Source of the DNA: Deltaproteobacteria bacterium
Lineage (GTDB): Bacteria > Myxococcota_A > UBA9042 > PHBI01
Assembly: GCA_020632715.1 (NCBI GenBank)
Contig: JACKFA010000001.1
Coordinates: 868,001-932,000, forward strand
Direction: 5' to 3'
Length of the DNA stretch: 64,000 nucleotides
Shown here piece after piece: positions 10,801 through 17,524 of the stretch. Positions within the stretch are counted from its first letter, which is position 1. Every line of letters begins with the position of its first letter. The notes beneath the pieces are model-generated. The model saw nothing but the letters and a program-made list of their open reading frames with translations. It made no database searches and was not told the origin of the DNA. A program made the translations under genes and the position numbers.

Positions 10801-12460
10801 GCTCATCGACGTCGACAACGACCCGGACCACTACCCGGACGCGATCATCGCGAGCTGGGGGCAGCCGGTGAACGTCTTCATCAACCAGGGCGGGCGCTTC
10901 CTTCCGAACGACTTCAACCGCTGGCCGCTGAACGAGGCGAACCCGTACATCGACCGGCTCGTGGCGGCGGACATCGACGGTGACAGCGACGTCGACATCG
11001 TGGCGCAGGCGGCGAACAACGAGGTGCGGATCTACGCGAACCAGCTCGCGCAGACGCAGTTCGGCGCGTTCGCGAACGAGACGCCGGCGCGCTGGCCGAA
11101 CGGCGACGGCTTCGACACGCGGACGGACGTGGTCGGGGTCGCGGTGGGCGACCTCGACGACGACCACTACCCGGACGTGTACATCGCGGGCGCGCAGTGG
11201 GCCGACCGCCTGGTGATGAACCGCGGCTACGAGGAGGGGGAGCCGTGGATCGACAGCTCGCGGGTTCCGATCGGCGAGTTCCGGTTCAACACCTACCGGC
11301 AGGTGCCGGAGCGGCGCTACGACGGGCGCGCGACGAAGTTCGGCGACCTCAACAACGACGGCTTCATCGACCTCGTGAAGGTGGGCTGGAACGAGGAGAT
11401 GAAGGTGTACTTCAACGACGGGGCCGGGAAGTTCGTCGAGGTGACGGACCAGGTGCTGCCGGCGGAGTACCGCTACTGGACGGGCAACACGCAGACGCTG
11501 AAGCTCGTCGACATCGACGCGGACGGCGACCTCGACATCTTCTACGAGGGGTCGTGGCACCCGTACAGCTGCTCGCCGCAGACGGTGGCGTGCTCCGGGC
11601 ACGTCGAGCTCGTGAACGAGATCAACGTGACGGGCATGTTCCGGGACGTGACGAGCACGAACATCCCGGTGGGCGCGCTGACGTGGGCCGCGGGGATGAC
11701 GTTCGACGACTTCGATCAGGACGGCGACATCGACTGGTTCCTCGGCGGCTACAACTCGAGCCAGGCGCGCATGCTGATCAACGGCGGCGACGTCTGGAAC
11801 GTCGGCGGGCGCTACTTCTTCGACCGGCCGAGCTTCCTGACGAACCCGAACACGAACCAGGCGGTGAACGTGTACTACATGTACGACGCCGTGACGGTGA
11901 ACCTGAACAACGACGGGTACCCTGACCTCTTCGTGGGGACGAACGGGCAGAACGTGGTGCTGCTCAACAAGGGCGGGACGTGGTTCGACAACGTCACGGT
12001 GCAGTACGCCAACACGACGAGCGACAACACGCGCAAGCTCCTGAAGGCGGACTTCGACCAGGACGGCGACGAGGACCTGATCATCATCAACCAGGACCAG
12101 CAGAACCGGTACCTGTCGCGCGAGGCGAACGACTACGCGAACATCACGGCGAGCTCGTTCATCGCGGGGGTCGGCGACACGGCGGTGTACAACGACTCGA
12201 GCCGGAGCGGCGACGCGGGTGACCTCGACCTCGATGATGACGAGCTCATCGACTTCGTGGTCGCGAACTACGGCGACCAGAACCGGCTCTGGATCAACCA
12301 GGGGAGCGGGCAGTTCCTGCACCTCACGCAGAACCTGCCGTGGGACCAGATGCGGAGCTACGACGTGTACCTCATCGACCTCGATGACGACGGCGACCTC
12401 GACATCTACTGGACCAACGAGGACCAGGACCGCGTGTACATGAACACGATCATCCCGTAG
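1838..12460 (+). CDS. giant secreted protein: 28 IPT/TIG domains, FG-GAP/VCBS propeller and inserted C-type lectin domain
   Basis: A 3540-aa protein. The start is set at ATG 1838 because it directly precedes a signal peptide (MTWTRVLTVFALAFSLLSPAC) with an imperfect lipobox; an in-frame GTG lies at 1805. Residues about 40-2597 hold 28 tandem IPT/TIG immunoglobulin-like repeats of about 85-95 aa, each with a xxxxPxxGpxxGGTxVxIxGxxF core. From about residue 2605 to the end, 14 Asp-rich calcium loops (D.D.DGD.D type) mark FG-GAP/VCBS propeller blades. After four of them, residues about 2822-2956 form a C-type lectin domain; the propeller then resumes for ten more loops. Likely role: calcium-dependent surface adhesin or carbohydrate-binding protein. 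It is followed by a good hairpin terminator, so it is probably monocistronic. Confidence 0.9.
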   Translation: MTWTRVLTVFALAFSLLSPACDDGTQIGGELVLVQKDKRDLKVLSVRPDTGPLVGGTLFVMTGEGFESGMSVAFGKTTATQLYVGGDELAAMLTPPGEAPGAVDIVVTRPSDGQSATVLAGYTYLPPPNDLLVTEVIPSYGPVSGGNVVTIAGQGFAEGATVWFGDEQATNVRLLGAEALTVTVPAGASPISVAVRVELPTGAQHTLQQAYAYQPDGPAAKLKVTSVIPGQGPLAGGNLVAIEGNGFVDGATVTIGGKAAGDVRVLGLTAITCIAPEGDAAALVEVRVTTPPEEGSVTPAVAWLDDAYRYLPEDPNVLAVLSTIPAQGALRGSTLVAVRGAGFEDGAKVYFGGALATEVTVLGPNALTAVTPAATVAGPVDVRVENLGADGQPGDAATLTDGFTYLPGDPELLLLRAIPNLGPANGDNVVALEGAGFRAGAKVYFDGAPATEVTVLGPTAITCKAPANAVPGLVPVRVELPPLAGEVTGAATTLENAYTYQPGSVSTTELSVLGVIPGEGSLAGGNFVAIRGTGFITGAKAYFGGVLATQTTVLGPDALTCMVPGGTVEGDVTVRVENPAVGSTPGASASLEAGYTYHADSAGLLVLRTIPGSGPVQGGNVVAIEGTGFRVGAKVWFGGAQATEVQVLGPTALTAVAPQVGAAGMVAVRVELPPLEGQVTGDAATLDNGYNFTLGGVAGTFSAASLFPTAGDVAGGTLVLITGTGFDPAMVVRFGASQSPLTQVLSASAATAIVPTAASAGVVDVTLVNPNAQVTLTGAFRYTSADTVVIGDPPALGAVTPGRGPVAGGTIVRIVGGNFDPALRVFFGDVEATMVQVASASEAAAVAPAGAAAGPVAVKVQNPDGKFATLASGFVYGDPADGGPAVTSTWPTSGPSSGGTWVTVDGQRLTSGSRVWFGMTPAASTRWVSDGRLIAVAPPGAVGTVRVTVVRADGAFAAVADAFAYYDIATLPASPPVVSSVFPGVGTIAGGDAVAVLGSDFEAGTRLYFDAEQVTITESATSTKRGVTTPQHAAGSVAVTAVNPNGLTSTRSGAYVYYAPPPLIIGVAPVVASTSGGSEVTITGKNFVSGTVVELGDATITSFNQRTATALKFFAPTHAAGTLDVVVRNPDGQSDRLVGGFTYVPDDQFSSPVVTSVEPAQGLATGGYIAVVHGQSFAEGAAVTFGGVAATNVQLITPETLTAVVPAGTAGTTVAVKVANSANKIGTLADAFTYTAAPVGPIAIRTVAPGMGSIEGGTVITVTGEGFETGSVVTIGGQESPAVAVISPTVLTAITPAGADAGLVDVQVRRPDFSSATAYNAFAYYDPATYGLEPAVFGTDPVIGPMTGGTAVLITGARFSGPAIVFFGAREATSVTVLDANRIVARTPIATLPGTVAVSVMNADGLVGVMSGGFSYYDATGAAVPVIGGLLPNEGSVFGGDTVTVVGQRMSAATRIYICDRPAAVTGASGSNLSIRTPGGDAGPCRVTAVNSDGLTANLVDGFKYVSPNPHVTDVIPQIGPIAGGIDVVVRGSDFVPGADVRFGNSLSPLVVVADAETLTAKLPAGQLGPVDITVINPGGKSGTLAAGFTYVDSVQGVPPLISAIVPATGPVAGGTPVRVLGTGFSPDALLLFDQVTVTSRQVVSANEIRFTTPPGAGIGSVPITVLNPDGLGATASPGFTYANPVGDPPAITSVVPSTGREAGGTTITITGSGFSAAGTWTLGGKSLENVATVTGSLVTARTPPGTPGKKDLVYVAPDGRVAIRLQAFEYLAAPVLTAVTPALGNKAGGTEVNILGDHFNAAMEVYFGQNRGQVLSVSSESTALVRTPTAPVAGKVDVRVKNPDGQEAVLAQGFEFLDTPTLTGVWPPSGPTSGGTLAWVSGTGFHPQSQVMFGATSATAVHFKSATLLLAFAPSGTVGPVDVKVVNPDGREVFLTAAFIYTDPATLGSAPYIGELFPARGPTTGGTKVSLDGAAFAPGARVAFLPEPAVIDYTSQSRLVVTAPPHPAGTATVWVTNPDGQSIRALEDFTYIDPSLLGTQPVVSNMTPTRGPTAGGTTVTLTGNYFQSGARVRFGPIDGQVTTTSAQQLAVLTPPSPKGGAAVMIVNPDGTQTTAPSAFLFLPPPDILAINPTRVPASGNVSVTISGSDLVSDPDGILPDVLFCTNYSAGTDCVQASQSYLQANSAGTQLSLLAPAHTPALTDVVVRAPDGQIDIAPASFTFSALPAIVSVEPNSGPTAGGTLITLRGQNFQQGAEVRLGTKLCTETVVQDATTVKCKTPAGSAGPIDVILTNADTGGFSLAQGFTYVAPPQIVSMIPNVGPENPTTPIESTITGFNFKQGLEVYIGATLVPAADTTVTGTTTIRVKIPVDGHGSNDVKVVNPDGQFSILLDGFTYIPPLPAPQANFVTPALGTTLGGDEVKVAGQFFLDGVRVYFGTDGAWFEASGCGVRNNGTLITCLSPAHDAGVTDVRVVNTDGQEARLTSVYEFVPPAGTATLKFFSIEPTRSILTGGGRFTISGEGFKNGVTVRFIKNDANQTFGSNIVRLGPTLITGTLPPAPANLPGKVTVRIVNPATSGGPDIVEAVDAFEYVNGPVFVRPPGDRLPNEPHDDVGVVIFDVNGDGLNDVLVFTSSIDRLLINNFEGRKGSFQSFPFAPAAGNFSTVWAIARDFDEDGDIDIIRHRNNATLQFCANEGGGSFPTCVGLQSYGCPMRRFIANDFNCDGHLDLFLPFNSTSTSCQNRLLVGFGTGQFVEAPASTLPALLEETMGAAAADIDKDNDVDLLLANDNNAQSRLYLNNCSNIQETGACAAGIPNFTNLGYNGHAYAFSTTSGGTNIATTATWDDARAYCRRFGYDLVRIDDVDEDTWLRSNGPTTNQNLWIGYRAPAAAPYTYAWTQDGTSTYEHWCQNEPNNQTSNYLCAYYAPSSNPASRCWNDYPCNNGFYFVCEAPKPQCTTGWQFSDAQYGLYSAGKTFPISATNARDALLIDVDNDPDHYPDAIIASWGQPVNVFINQGGRFLPNDFNRWPLNEANPYIDRLVAADIDGDSDVDIVAQAANNEVRIYANQLAQTQFGAFANETPARWPNGDGFDTRTDVVGVAVGDLDDDHYPDVYIAGAQWADRLVMNRGYEEGEPWIDSSRVPIGEFRFNTYRQVPERRYDGRATKFGDLNNDGFIDLVKVGWNEEMKVYFNDGAGKFVEVTDQVLPAEYRYWTGNTQTLKLVDIDADGDLDIFYEGSWHPYSCSPQTVACSGHVELVNEINVTGMFRDVTSTNIPVGALTWAAGMTFDDFDQDGDIDWFLGGYNSSQARMLINGGDVWNVGGRYFFDRPSFLTNPNTNQAVNVYYMYDAVTVNLNNDGYPDLFVGTNGQNVVLLNKGGTWFDNVTVQYANTTSDNTRKLLKADFDQDGDEDLIIINQDQQNRYLSREANDYANITASSFIAGVGDTAVYNDSSRSGDAGDLDLDDDELIDFVVANYGDQNRLWINQGSGQFLHLTQNLPWDQMRSYDVYLIDLDDDGDLDIYWTNEDQDRVYMNTIIP
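10301..10706 (+). other. C-type lectin-like domain inserted in the propeller of the TIG protein
   Basis: Within the giant protein this segment carries CTLD hallmarks in order: an N-terminal hydrophobic/aromatic strand, WDDARAYCRRFG helix, LWIGYR (the WIGL motif), NEPNN (mannose-type EPN calcium/sugar loop), WND (second calcium site) and a final FYFVCEA strand with the conserved Cys. EPN plus WND is the established signature for calcium-dependent mannose/glucose-type recognition. Asp-rich propeller loops flank it on both sides, so it is an insertion between blades rather than a terminal module. Confidence 0.85.
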
Positions 12461-12479
12461 CGACGGGCGCGGTCAGGTG

Positions 12480-12526
12480 ACGACGGCGGGGGCCGCGCGG
12501 CGAGGAGCTGCGCGGCCCTTCGTCGT
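12480..12526 (+). terminator. hairpin terminator after the TIG gene
   Basis: A perfect 9-bp stem GGGCCGCGC/GCGCGGCCC (12490-12498 with 12510-12518) lies 30 bp after the TIG stop codon. Outer ACGACG/CGTCGT pairing (12480-12485 with 12521-12526) extends it. There is no long T tract, only TTCGTCGTT. Confidence 0.55.
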
Positions 12527-12560
12527 TCTGGGCTCGAGCCCGGCGACGCGGACGCGGGGT

Positions 12561-12758
12561 AGCGCGGGGTGGAAGCCGGGGCTGGGGTGGTTCAGGCCTC
12601 CGCGAACGCAGGAGAGGGAGACACGGAGACACGGAGGGGCACGGAGGGAGCGAGGGAGAGCGCGGGGTGGACGCCGGGGTCCGGGGTGGTTCAGGGCTCC
12701 GCGGGACGCAGGAGAGGGAGACACGGAGACACGGAGGAGCACGGAGGGAGCTAGGGAG
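12561..12758. repeat. two tandem copies of a ~98-bp intergenic repeat
   Basis: Copy 1 starts at AGCGCGGGGTGG (12561) and copy 2 at the same word at 12659, a period of 98 bp; a third partial start occurs at 12759. Each copy contains CAGGAGAGGGAGACACGG, a second ACACGG unit, GCACGGAGGGAG and AGGGAGAG. Copies differ by scattered substitutions and small indels. No start/SD-supported gene overlaps the repeat, although frames are open on both strands. It fills most of the 509-bp gap between the convergent TIG and M16 genes. Confidence 0.8.
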
Positions 12759-12875
12759 AGCGCGGTTGGAGGCCAGCTTCGGGGGCCCTCGCAGGGGACA
12801 ACCACGGAGCGCGGAGGAAGAACCTCCCTCCATCCTCTCCGGCGCGCCGCTGAAGCAGGGAGGCTCGCCGGGTTG

Positions 12876-12907
12876 CTCTCCGTGCTCTCCCTACCTCCGT
12901 GTCTCCC
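12876..12907. repeat. inverted partial copy of the intergenic repeat core
   Basis: Read on the minus strand this segment gives GGGAGACACGGAGG, then AGGGAGAGCACGGAG, the same words as the tandem unit at 12561-12758. The gap therefore holds direct and inverted copies that could fold against each other. Confidence 0.6.
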
Positions 12908-12922
12908 ACCTCTCGTTCCGAC

Positions 12923-12949
12923 GGGGCCGCGAACGCTGGTCGCGGCCCC
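12923..12949 (-). terminator. hairpin terminator of the M16 peptidase operon
   Basis: A perfect 10-bp stem GGGGCCGCGA/TCGCGGCCCC with a 7-nt loop lies 20 bp beyond the stop codon of the minus-strand M16 gene. No T tract follows on the minus strand. It faces the TIG terminator across the repeat-filled convergent gap. Confidence 0.5.
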
Positions 12950-12969
12950 CGGGGGCCCGGTGGCTCCGC

Positions 12970-14709
12970 CTACTTCTCGGTCTTCGGCGCCTCGTCCGGC
13001 TTCGGCGCCGGCGCCGCCGGCGCCTCCGGCTTCGGCGCCGGCTTCCCGTCCGCGTCGAGCACCACGAGGCCGCCCTCGCCCACGAGCTGCTCGTCCGCGA
13101 GCTTCTGCAGCGCCTCGAAGACCGTCCCGCTCCCGTCCTTCGCCGGCGCGTTCCCGTCGCCCACCACGAAGACCACCTGCCCCTTCTCGAACAGGTGCTC
13201 CTCCGCCGCCTTCCGGATGGCCGCGATGTCCACCGCCCGCAGGTTCTTCTGGTAGCTCTCGTACCAGTCGAGCGGCAGCCCGAAGAAGACGAGCCGCTTC
13301 AGCTCCTCGATCGTCTTCGTCGGCGTCGCGAACTCGCTCGGCAACACCCGCAGCGCGCCGTCCCGCTCGCGCTGGAGCTCCTCCGGCTTCACGTCCGACG
13401 TGCGCATCACCCGCACCTCGCGCGCCATCTCCGCCACCGCGAGCGCCGTCGTCGACACCTCGACGCTCGCCATCATCGCGAACGTCGACCCCTGCCGCCG
13501 ATAGCTGAACCCGCCGAACGCCCCGTACGCCCAGCCCTTGTCCTCGCGCAGGTTCATGTTCACCCGGCTCGAGAACGACCCGCCCAGGATCTGCGCCATC
13601 AGGTACGTCGCCTCGTAGTCCTCCGCCGTCCGCAGCGGCCCCGGCTGCCCGAGCCCCACCGCCGACTGCACCGCCCCCGGCAGGTTCACGAAGAAGATCG
13701 TCCCCGCCTTCTCATCCGCCGGCGGGATCGCGATCTTCTCGGGCGCGTCCCCCTTCCAGAAGCCGAGCCGCGCGTCGAGCTCCTTCTGGAGCTCCTCCTG
13801 CGTCGTCATCCCCGTCACCCAGAGCCGCGCGCCGCTCGGCAGGAGCTTCCCCACGAAGGCCTTGCAGTCCGCGAGCGTGATGGCGTCGAGGTCCGCCTCC
13901 ACCTGCACGGCACCCAGCGGGTGCCCCTCGCCCCAGAGCAGCATCGGCGCCAGCCGCCGCGCGATCGCGTCCGCCGTCCCCCGGCTCTGCACGAGGTCCG
14001 CCTTCCGCTTCTGGATGATGCGGTCGAAGTCCTCCTGCCGCATCCCCGGCGTCTTGATGAGCTCCGCCAGCAGATCCAGCGCCGGCCCCATCTCCCGCCG
14101 CAGCGTCCGCACGTTGATCGTCGACGTCTCCGCCCCCGACGGCGTCCAGATCGACGTCGCGTGGTCCGCCGACGCCTCCGCGAACGCGATCTTGTCCTTG
14201 TCCGCCGTCGACTCGCTGTAGAGGTCCATGCAGACGCTCGCGAGCCCCGTCTTGCCCTTCGGATCGCTCGCCCCGCCCACGTCGAACTCGAACGACATGA
14301 ACAGCACCGGCAGCTTCGTGTCGGGCACGAAGTACACGTCGAGCCCGCTCTCGAGCTTGAACCGGATGACGTCCGGCGACGCGACGTCCGCCGACGCCGC
14401 GGGCTTCGGCCGCTCCGCCCGGAACGCCTCGTCCGGGTAGATCCCGAGCGCCTCGCCGCCCCCCGCGTCGGGCGCCGCCGCCTCCGTCGCGTCCTCGCCC
14501 CCGGAGGGCGCCGTCGTCGCCTCGCTCGTCGCGTCATCGCCCGCCGGCGGCGCCGTCGCCTCCTCGGCGTCCGCCGCCGGCGGCGCCGTCGCCACGTCCG
14601 GTCGCTCGTCCTGCTTGCCCTTGCACCCGGCGCCCAGCGCCAGCAGCGCCGCGAGCGCCACCACCGCCGCGCCCACGCGCCGCGCGAACCCGCCGTCGGT
14701 CGTCGCCAT
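12970..14709 (-). CDS. M16 (insulinase-family) peptidase-like lipoprotein lacking the zinc motif
   Basis: A 579-aa protein. The start at ATG 14709 is preferred because GAGGAGGAGA lies 8-9 nt upstream and the N-terminus is a lipoprotein-type signal (ALLALGAGC); an ATG at 14748 is possible. A low-complexity Ala/Glu/Thr linker (about 30-95) precedes two M16-like halves, with typical sequences such as GASDPKGKTGLASVCMDL and GGSFSSRVNMNLREDKGWAYG. The HxxEH zinc motif expected in the first strand-helix is absent, so it is probably the non-catalytic partner of the M16 protein encoded 50 bp upstream, as in bacterial processing-peptidase-like pairs. A Pro/Lys-rich tail ends the protein. Expected location: periplasmic face of a membrane. 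Confidence 0.85.
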   Translation of the reverse strand: MATTDGGFARRVGAAVVALAALLALGAGCKGKQDERPDVATAPPAADAEEATAPPAGDDATSEATTAPSGGEDATEAAAPDAGGGEALGIYPDEAFRAERPKPAASADVASPDVIRFKLESGLDVYFVPDTKLPVLFMSFEFDVGGASDPKGKTGLASVCMDLYSESTADKDKIAFAEASADHATSIWTPSGAETSTINVRTLRREMGPALDLLAELIKTPGMRQEDFDRIIQKRKADLVQSRGTADAIARRLAPMLLWGEGHPLGAVQVEADLDAITLADCKAFVGKLLPSGARLWVTGMTTQEELQKELDARLGFWKGDAPEKIAIPPADEKAGTIFFVNLPGAVQSAVGLGQPGPLRTAEDYEATYLMAQILGGSFSSRVNMNLREDKGWAYGAFGGFSYRRQGSTFAMMASVEVSTTALAVAEMAREVRVMRTSDVKPEELQRERDGALRVLPSEFATPTKTIEELKRLVFFGLPLDWYESYQKNLRAVDIAAIRKAAEEHLFEKGQVVFVVGDGNAPAKDGSGTVFEALQKLADEQLVGEGGLVVLDADGKPAPKPEAPAAPAPKPDEAPKTEK

Positions 14710-14759
14710 CACGGTCTCCTCCTCGAACATCCCGTCGATCGTGCTCATCGCGCCCTCGC

Positions 14760-16208
14760 CTACTTCTCGCCGCCGTCGTCGCCGCCCGCGTCGCCACCCG
14801 GCGGCCCCGCCGCCTTCGGCACCGACACCACCTCGACGTGGGGCTTGTCGAGCCACGCCTTCGCCGCCGCCTGGATCGACTCGGGCGTCACCGCCCGCAG
14901 CCGCTCGAGATACTTCGCCGCGTACCCCGGGTCGTGCGCGTAGTGGTTGAACCACTGCAGCTGGTCCGCCCGGTCGCCCACCTCCGCGAGCCCCCAGATG
15001 AAGTCCGACTCCGTCGACAGCACGACCCGGTGCAGCTCCTCGGCCGTCACCGGCGTGTCGATCGCGCGCTGGAGCTCCTCCCTCAGGATCGCCTCCACGC
15101 GCGCCCGGTCCGCCCCCGGCTTCAGCCGCGCGATGACGTGGAACTCCCCCGTGTCCTGCCGCGCGTCGTGGTACGCCGCCACGACCGCGCACAGCGGCTC
15201 CTTCACCACGAGCCGCTGGTAGAGCCGCCCCCACCCGTTCGCCCCGAGCACCTCCGCGAGCGCCCCGAGCTCGAAGCTCCCCTCCGCGAGCTCGCCCGGC
15301 GCCGGCCACACCCAGTCCTCCTGCGGGAGCTTCGCGAACGGATCCGGCACGTCGAGCTTCTGCGTCTCGCTGAGCGTCACGGCCGCGACGGGCTTTCGCG
15401 CGGGCTTGTCGATCTTCGGGAAGCTCCCGAACCACTTCTGGACCAGCGCCTTCGCCTGCGCCACGTCGAAGCTCCCCGCGAGCACGAGCGTCGCGTTCGA
15501 CGGCACGTACCAGTGCTTGAAGAAGCTCCGCACGTCCTCGAGGCTGGCCTTGTCGAGGTCCTCGTGGAGCCCGATCGTCAGGTAGCGGTACGGGTGGCCC
15601 TCCGGGTACAGGAGCTTCGCGATCGCGAAGCGCGCGGCGCCATAGGGCGTGTTGTCGTACCGCTGCCGCCGCTCGTTCCGCACCACGTCGACCTGGTTCC
15701 GGAAGCTCGCCTCCGTCAGCGAGTCGAGCAGGTAGCCCATGCGGTCGCTCTCGAGCCAGAGCGCCGTCTCGAGGTGCTCGCGCGGCACGACCTCGTAGTA
15801 GTTCGTGCGGTCGCTGTTCGTCGTGCCGTTCACGTCGTCCGCGCCGAGCTCCTCGAGGATCGGGAAGTGGACGTCGACCCCGGTGTGCTTCGACCCCTGG
15901 AACATCATGTGCTCGAAGAGGTGCGCGAACCCGCTCTTGCCGGGCTCCTCGTCGCCGCTCCCGACGTGGTACCAGAGGTTCACCGCCACCTGCGGCGCCG
16001 CCGGATCGCGGTGGAGGATGACCTCGAGGCCGTTGTCGAGCTTGTACGCCTCGAACTCGATGTTCGGCACGTCGCTCGCGGCGGCGGGCGCGTCGGGAGG
16101 GGCGTCCTCCGCGCTCGCGGGCGCCGCGCTGAGCGCGAGCGCCACGACCGGGAGCCAGGGGAGCGCGCGCAGGGACAGCGCGCGTCGCGGGGTCGTCGTC
16201 GTGTTCAT
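14760..16208 (-). CDS. M16 (insulinase-family) zinc metallopeptidase
   Basis: A 482-aa protein with a cleavable signal peptide (LPWLPVVALALSAAPASA). The zinc site HLFEH is at residues 96-100, with Glu179 in NERRQR about 80 residues later, the spacing of an active M16 enzyme. The second half (about 240-465) has the usual substrate-clamping M16 fold, including GANGWGRLYQRLVVKEPL. Likely role: degradation or processing of peptides in the periplasm together with the zinc-less partner encoded next. The start at ATG 16208 has GAGG 7 nt upstream. A low-complexity Gly/Asp tail ends just before the partner gene. Confidence 0.9.
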   Translation of the reverse strand: MNTTTTPRRALSLRALPWLPVVALALSAAPASAEDAPPDAPAAASDVPNIEFEAYKLDNGLEVILHRDPAAPQVAVNLWYHVGSGDEEPGKSGFAHLFEHMMFQGSKHTGVDVHFPILEELGADDVNGTTNSDRTNYYEVVPREHLETALWLESDRMGYLLDSLTEASFRNQVDVVRNERRQRYDNTPYGAARFAIAKLLYPEGHPYRYLTIGLHEDLDKASLEDVRSFFKHWYVPSNATLVLAGSFDVAQAKALVQKWFGSFPKIDKPARKPVAAVTLSETQKLDVPDPFAKLPQEDWVWPAPGELAEGSFELGALAEVLGANGWGRLYQRLVVKEPLCAVVAAYHDARQDTGEFHVIARLKPGADRARVEAILREELQRAIDTPVTAEELHRVVLSTESDFIWGLAEVGDRADQLQWFNHYAHDPGYAAKYLERLRAVTPESIQAAAKAWLDKPHVEVVSVPKAAGPPGGDAGGDDGGEK

Positions 16209-16294
16209 CGGGCCTCGGGCGGCCGGCGGGCAAGAAGCCGGCGCGCGTCCGGCGATGCTGCCCCGTTCCGCGCGCCCCGGCAACCAGCGGCCGC

Positions 16295-17401
16295 TCAGCG
16301 CGCGCGCACCAGGGCCCGCACCTTCACGCCCCCCGCGTCCGTCAGGAACGCGCTCGCGAGCGGCAACGCGAGCCGCCGCGCGAGCTCCGGCGACGCCGTC
16401 AGCACCCCGAGCGCCACGTCCGGCGCGAGATCGCCGAGCGCCCTCCCGAGGCTCGCGTAGAGATCGCGGAGCGGCCCGGGGCTCCCGACGCGGCGCCCCC
16501 ACGGCGGGTTCGTGACCACCGCGCCGACGCGCCCCCCGTCCGCCGCGAGCGCCTCGCTCATCCCGCGCGGCCCCGCCGTGACGACGACCCCGCGCGCCCC
16601 AGCCTGCGCCGCCTGCGCCGCCGCCACCGCCACGGCGCCCGCGTCGCGGTCGCTCGCGATCACCTCGGGCCCGACCTCGCGAGCGCCCTCGAGGAGCCGC
16701 GCCCGCGCCGCCGCGTGACGCGCCGCGTCATGGAGCGGCCCACCGGCGAGCGGCGCCGGCCGCAGGTGCCCCGGGGGCACCCCGCGCGCGAGCCAGTCCG
16801 CCTCGATCGCGACGGTCCCCGAGCCGCAGAACGGGTCGAGCAGCGGCCGCTCGCGGTCCCACCGGCTCGCGATCACCAAGGCGCGCGCGAGGTCCTCGCG
16901 GAGCGGCGCCTTGAGCCCCGCGGCCCGGTAGCCCCGGCGATGGAGCGCGTCCCCGCCCGCGTCGACCGCGAGCGTCAGCACGTCCCGCTCGATCCGCGCC
17001 ATGACGCGCTGCGTCACGAGCGCGTCATCGCCCAGCGCCAGCCCGCCGAGCGCGCGGTCGATGGCGCCGAGGAGCCGCTCCTCGACCGCCCCCGAGTGAT
17101 AGAGGCGCGACCGCCGGCACGTCGCCTTCACGGTCGTCGCCACCCGCCCGAGCCACGCGGCCCACGGGAGCTTCGCCGCCCGCCGCTCGAGCTCCGCGAG
17201 GTGCCCCACCGGGAACGCCGCGAGCTCGACCTGCACGCGCAGCGCGAGCCCGAGCCCGAGGCACGCGCGCTCCACCGCGTCCGCCCCCCCGGGGAGCGCG
17301 ACGCCGCCGGGCTCGACGCGCGCCGGGCCGAGCCCGAGCGCCTCCGCCTCGGCCGCGAGCAGCGGCTCGAGCCCGGGGGCGCAGGCCGCGAAGAGCGGCA
17401 T
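16295..17401 (-). CDS. THUMP-type class I rRNA/RNA methyltransferase (RlmL N-terminal-like)
   Basis: A 368-aa protein that aligns from its first residues with the RlmL/YcbY start (MPLFAACAPGLEPLLAAEAEALG). A THUMP-like RNA-binding region (about 50-145) precedes the Rossmann methyltransferase with PFCGSGT at 190-196 (SAM motif I), SDRD at about 250-253 (motif II) and NPPWG at 298-302 (catalytic motif IV of N2-guanine methyltransferases). Expected reaction: m2G methylation in 23S rRNA (position 2445 for E. coli RlmL). The RlmK-like second half of the E. coli fusion is absent. ATG 17401 is preferred over GTG 17428 from alignment with the family; neither has a strong Shine-Dalgarno sequence. Confidence 0.8.
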   Translation of the reverse strand: MPLFAACAPGLEPLLAAEAEALGLGPARVEPGGVALPGGADAVERACLGLGLALRVQVELAAFPVGHLAELERRAAKLPWAAWLGRVATTVKATCRRSRLYHSGAVEERLLGAIDRALGGLALGDDALVTQRVMARIERDVLTLAVDAGGDALHRRGYRAAGLKAPLREDLARALVIASRWDRERPLLDPFCGSGTVAIEADWLARGVPPGHLRPAPLAGGPLHDAARHAAARARLLEGAREVGPEVIASDRDAGAVAVAAAQAAQAGARGVVVTAGPRGMSEALAADGGRVGAVVTNPPWGRRVGSPGPLRDLYASLGRALGDLAPDVALGVLTASPELARRLALPLASAFLTDAGGVKVRALVRAR

Positions 17402-17524
17402 GTCGGCGAGGCGGTCGTGGGTCGTCACGCGCGCACTATCCCAGACGTGCCCGCCGCGCGGGAGCGCTTTCTCATCGCGCCGCCGCCTTGACGCCCGGCG
17501 CCCGAGGTGCCCAGATCGCGCCCC

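Noticed and set aside
1814..12322. A 3.5-kb-codon open frame on the minus strand opposite the TIG gene
   Set aside because: Arg/His/Val/Asp-rich composition with no domain, signal or repeat logic of its own. It is the antisense shadow of GC-rich codons in the TIG gene.
12970..16233. A continuous alternate minus-strand frame running through both M16 genes
   Set aside because: Only its downstream part is a real protein; the upstream part overlaps the HLFEH peptidase, which has the motifs and signal peptide in its own frame.
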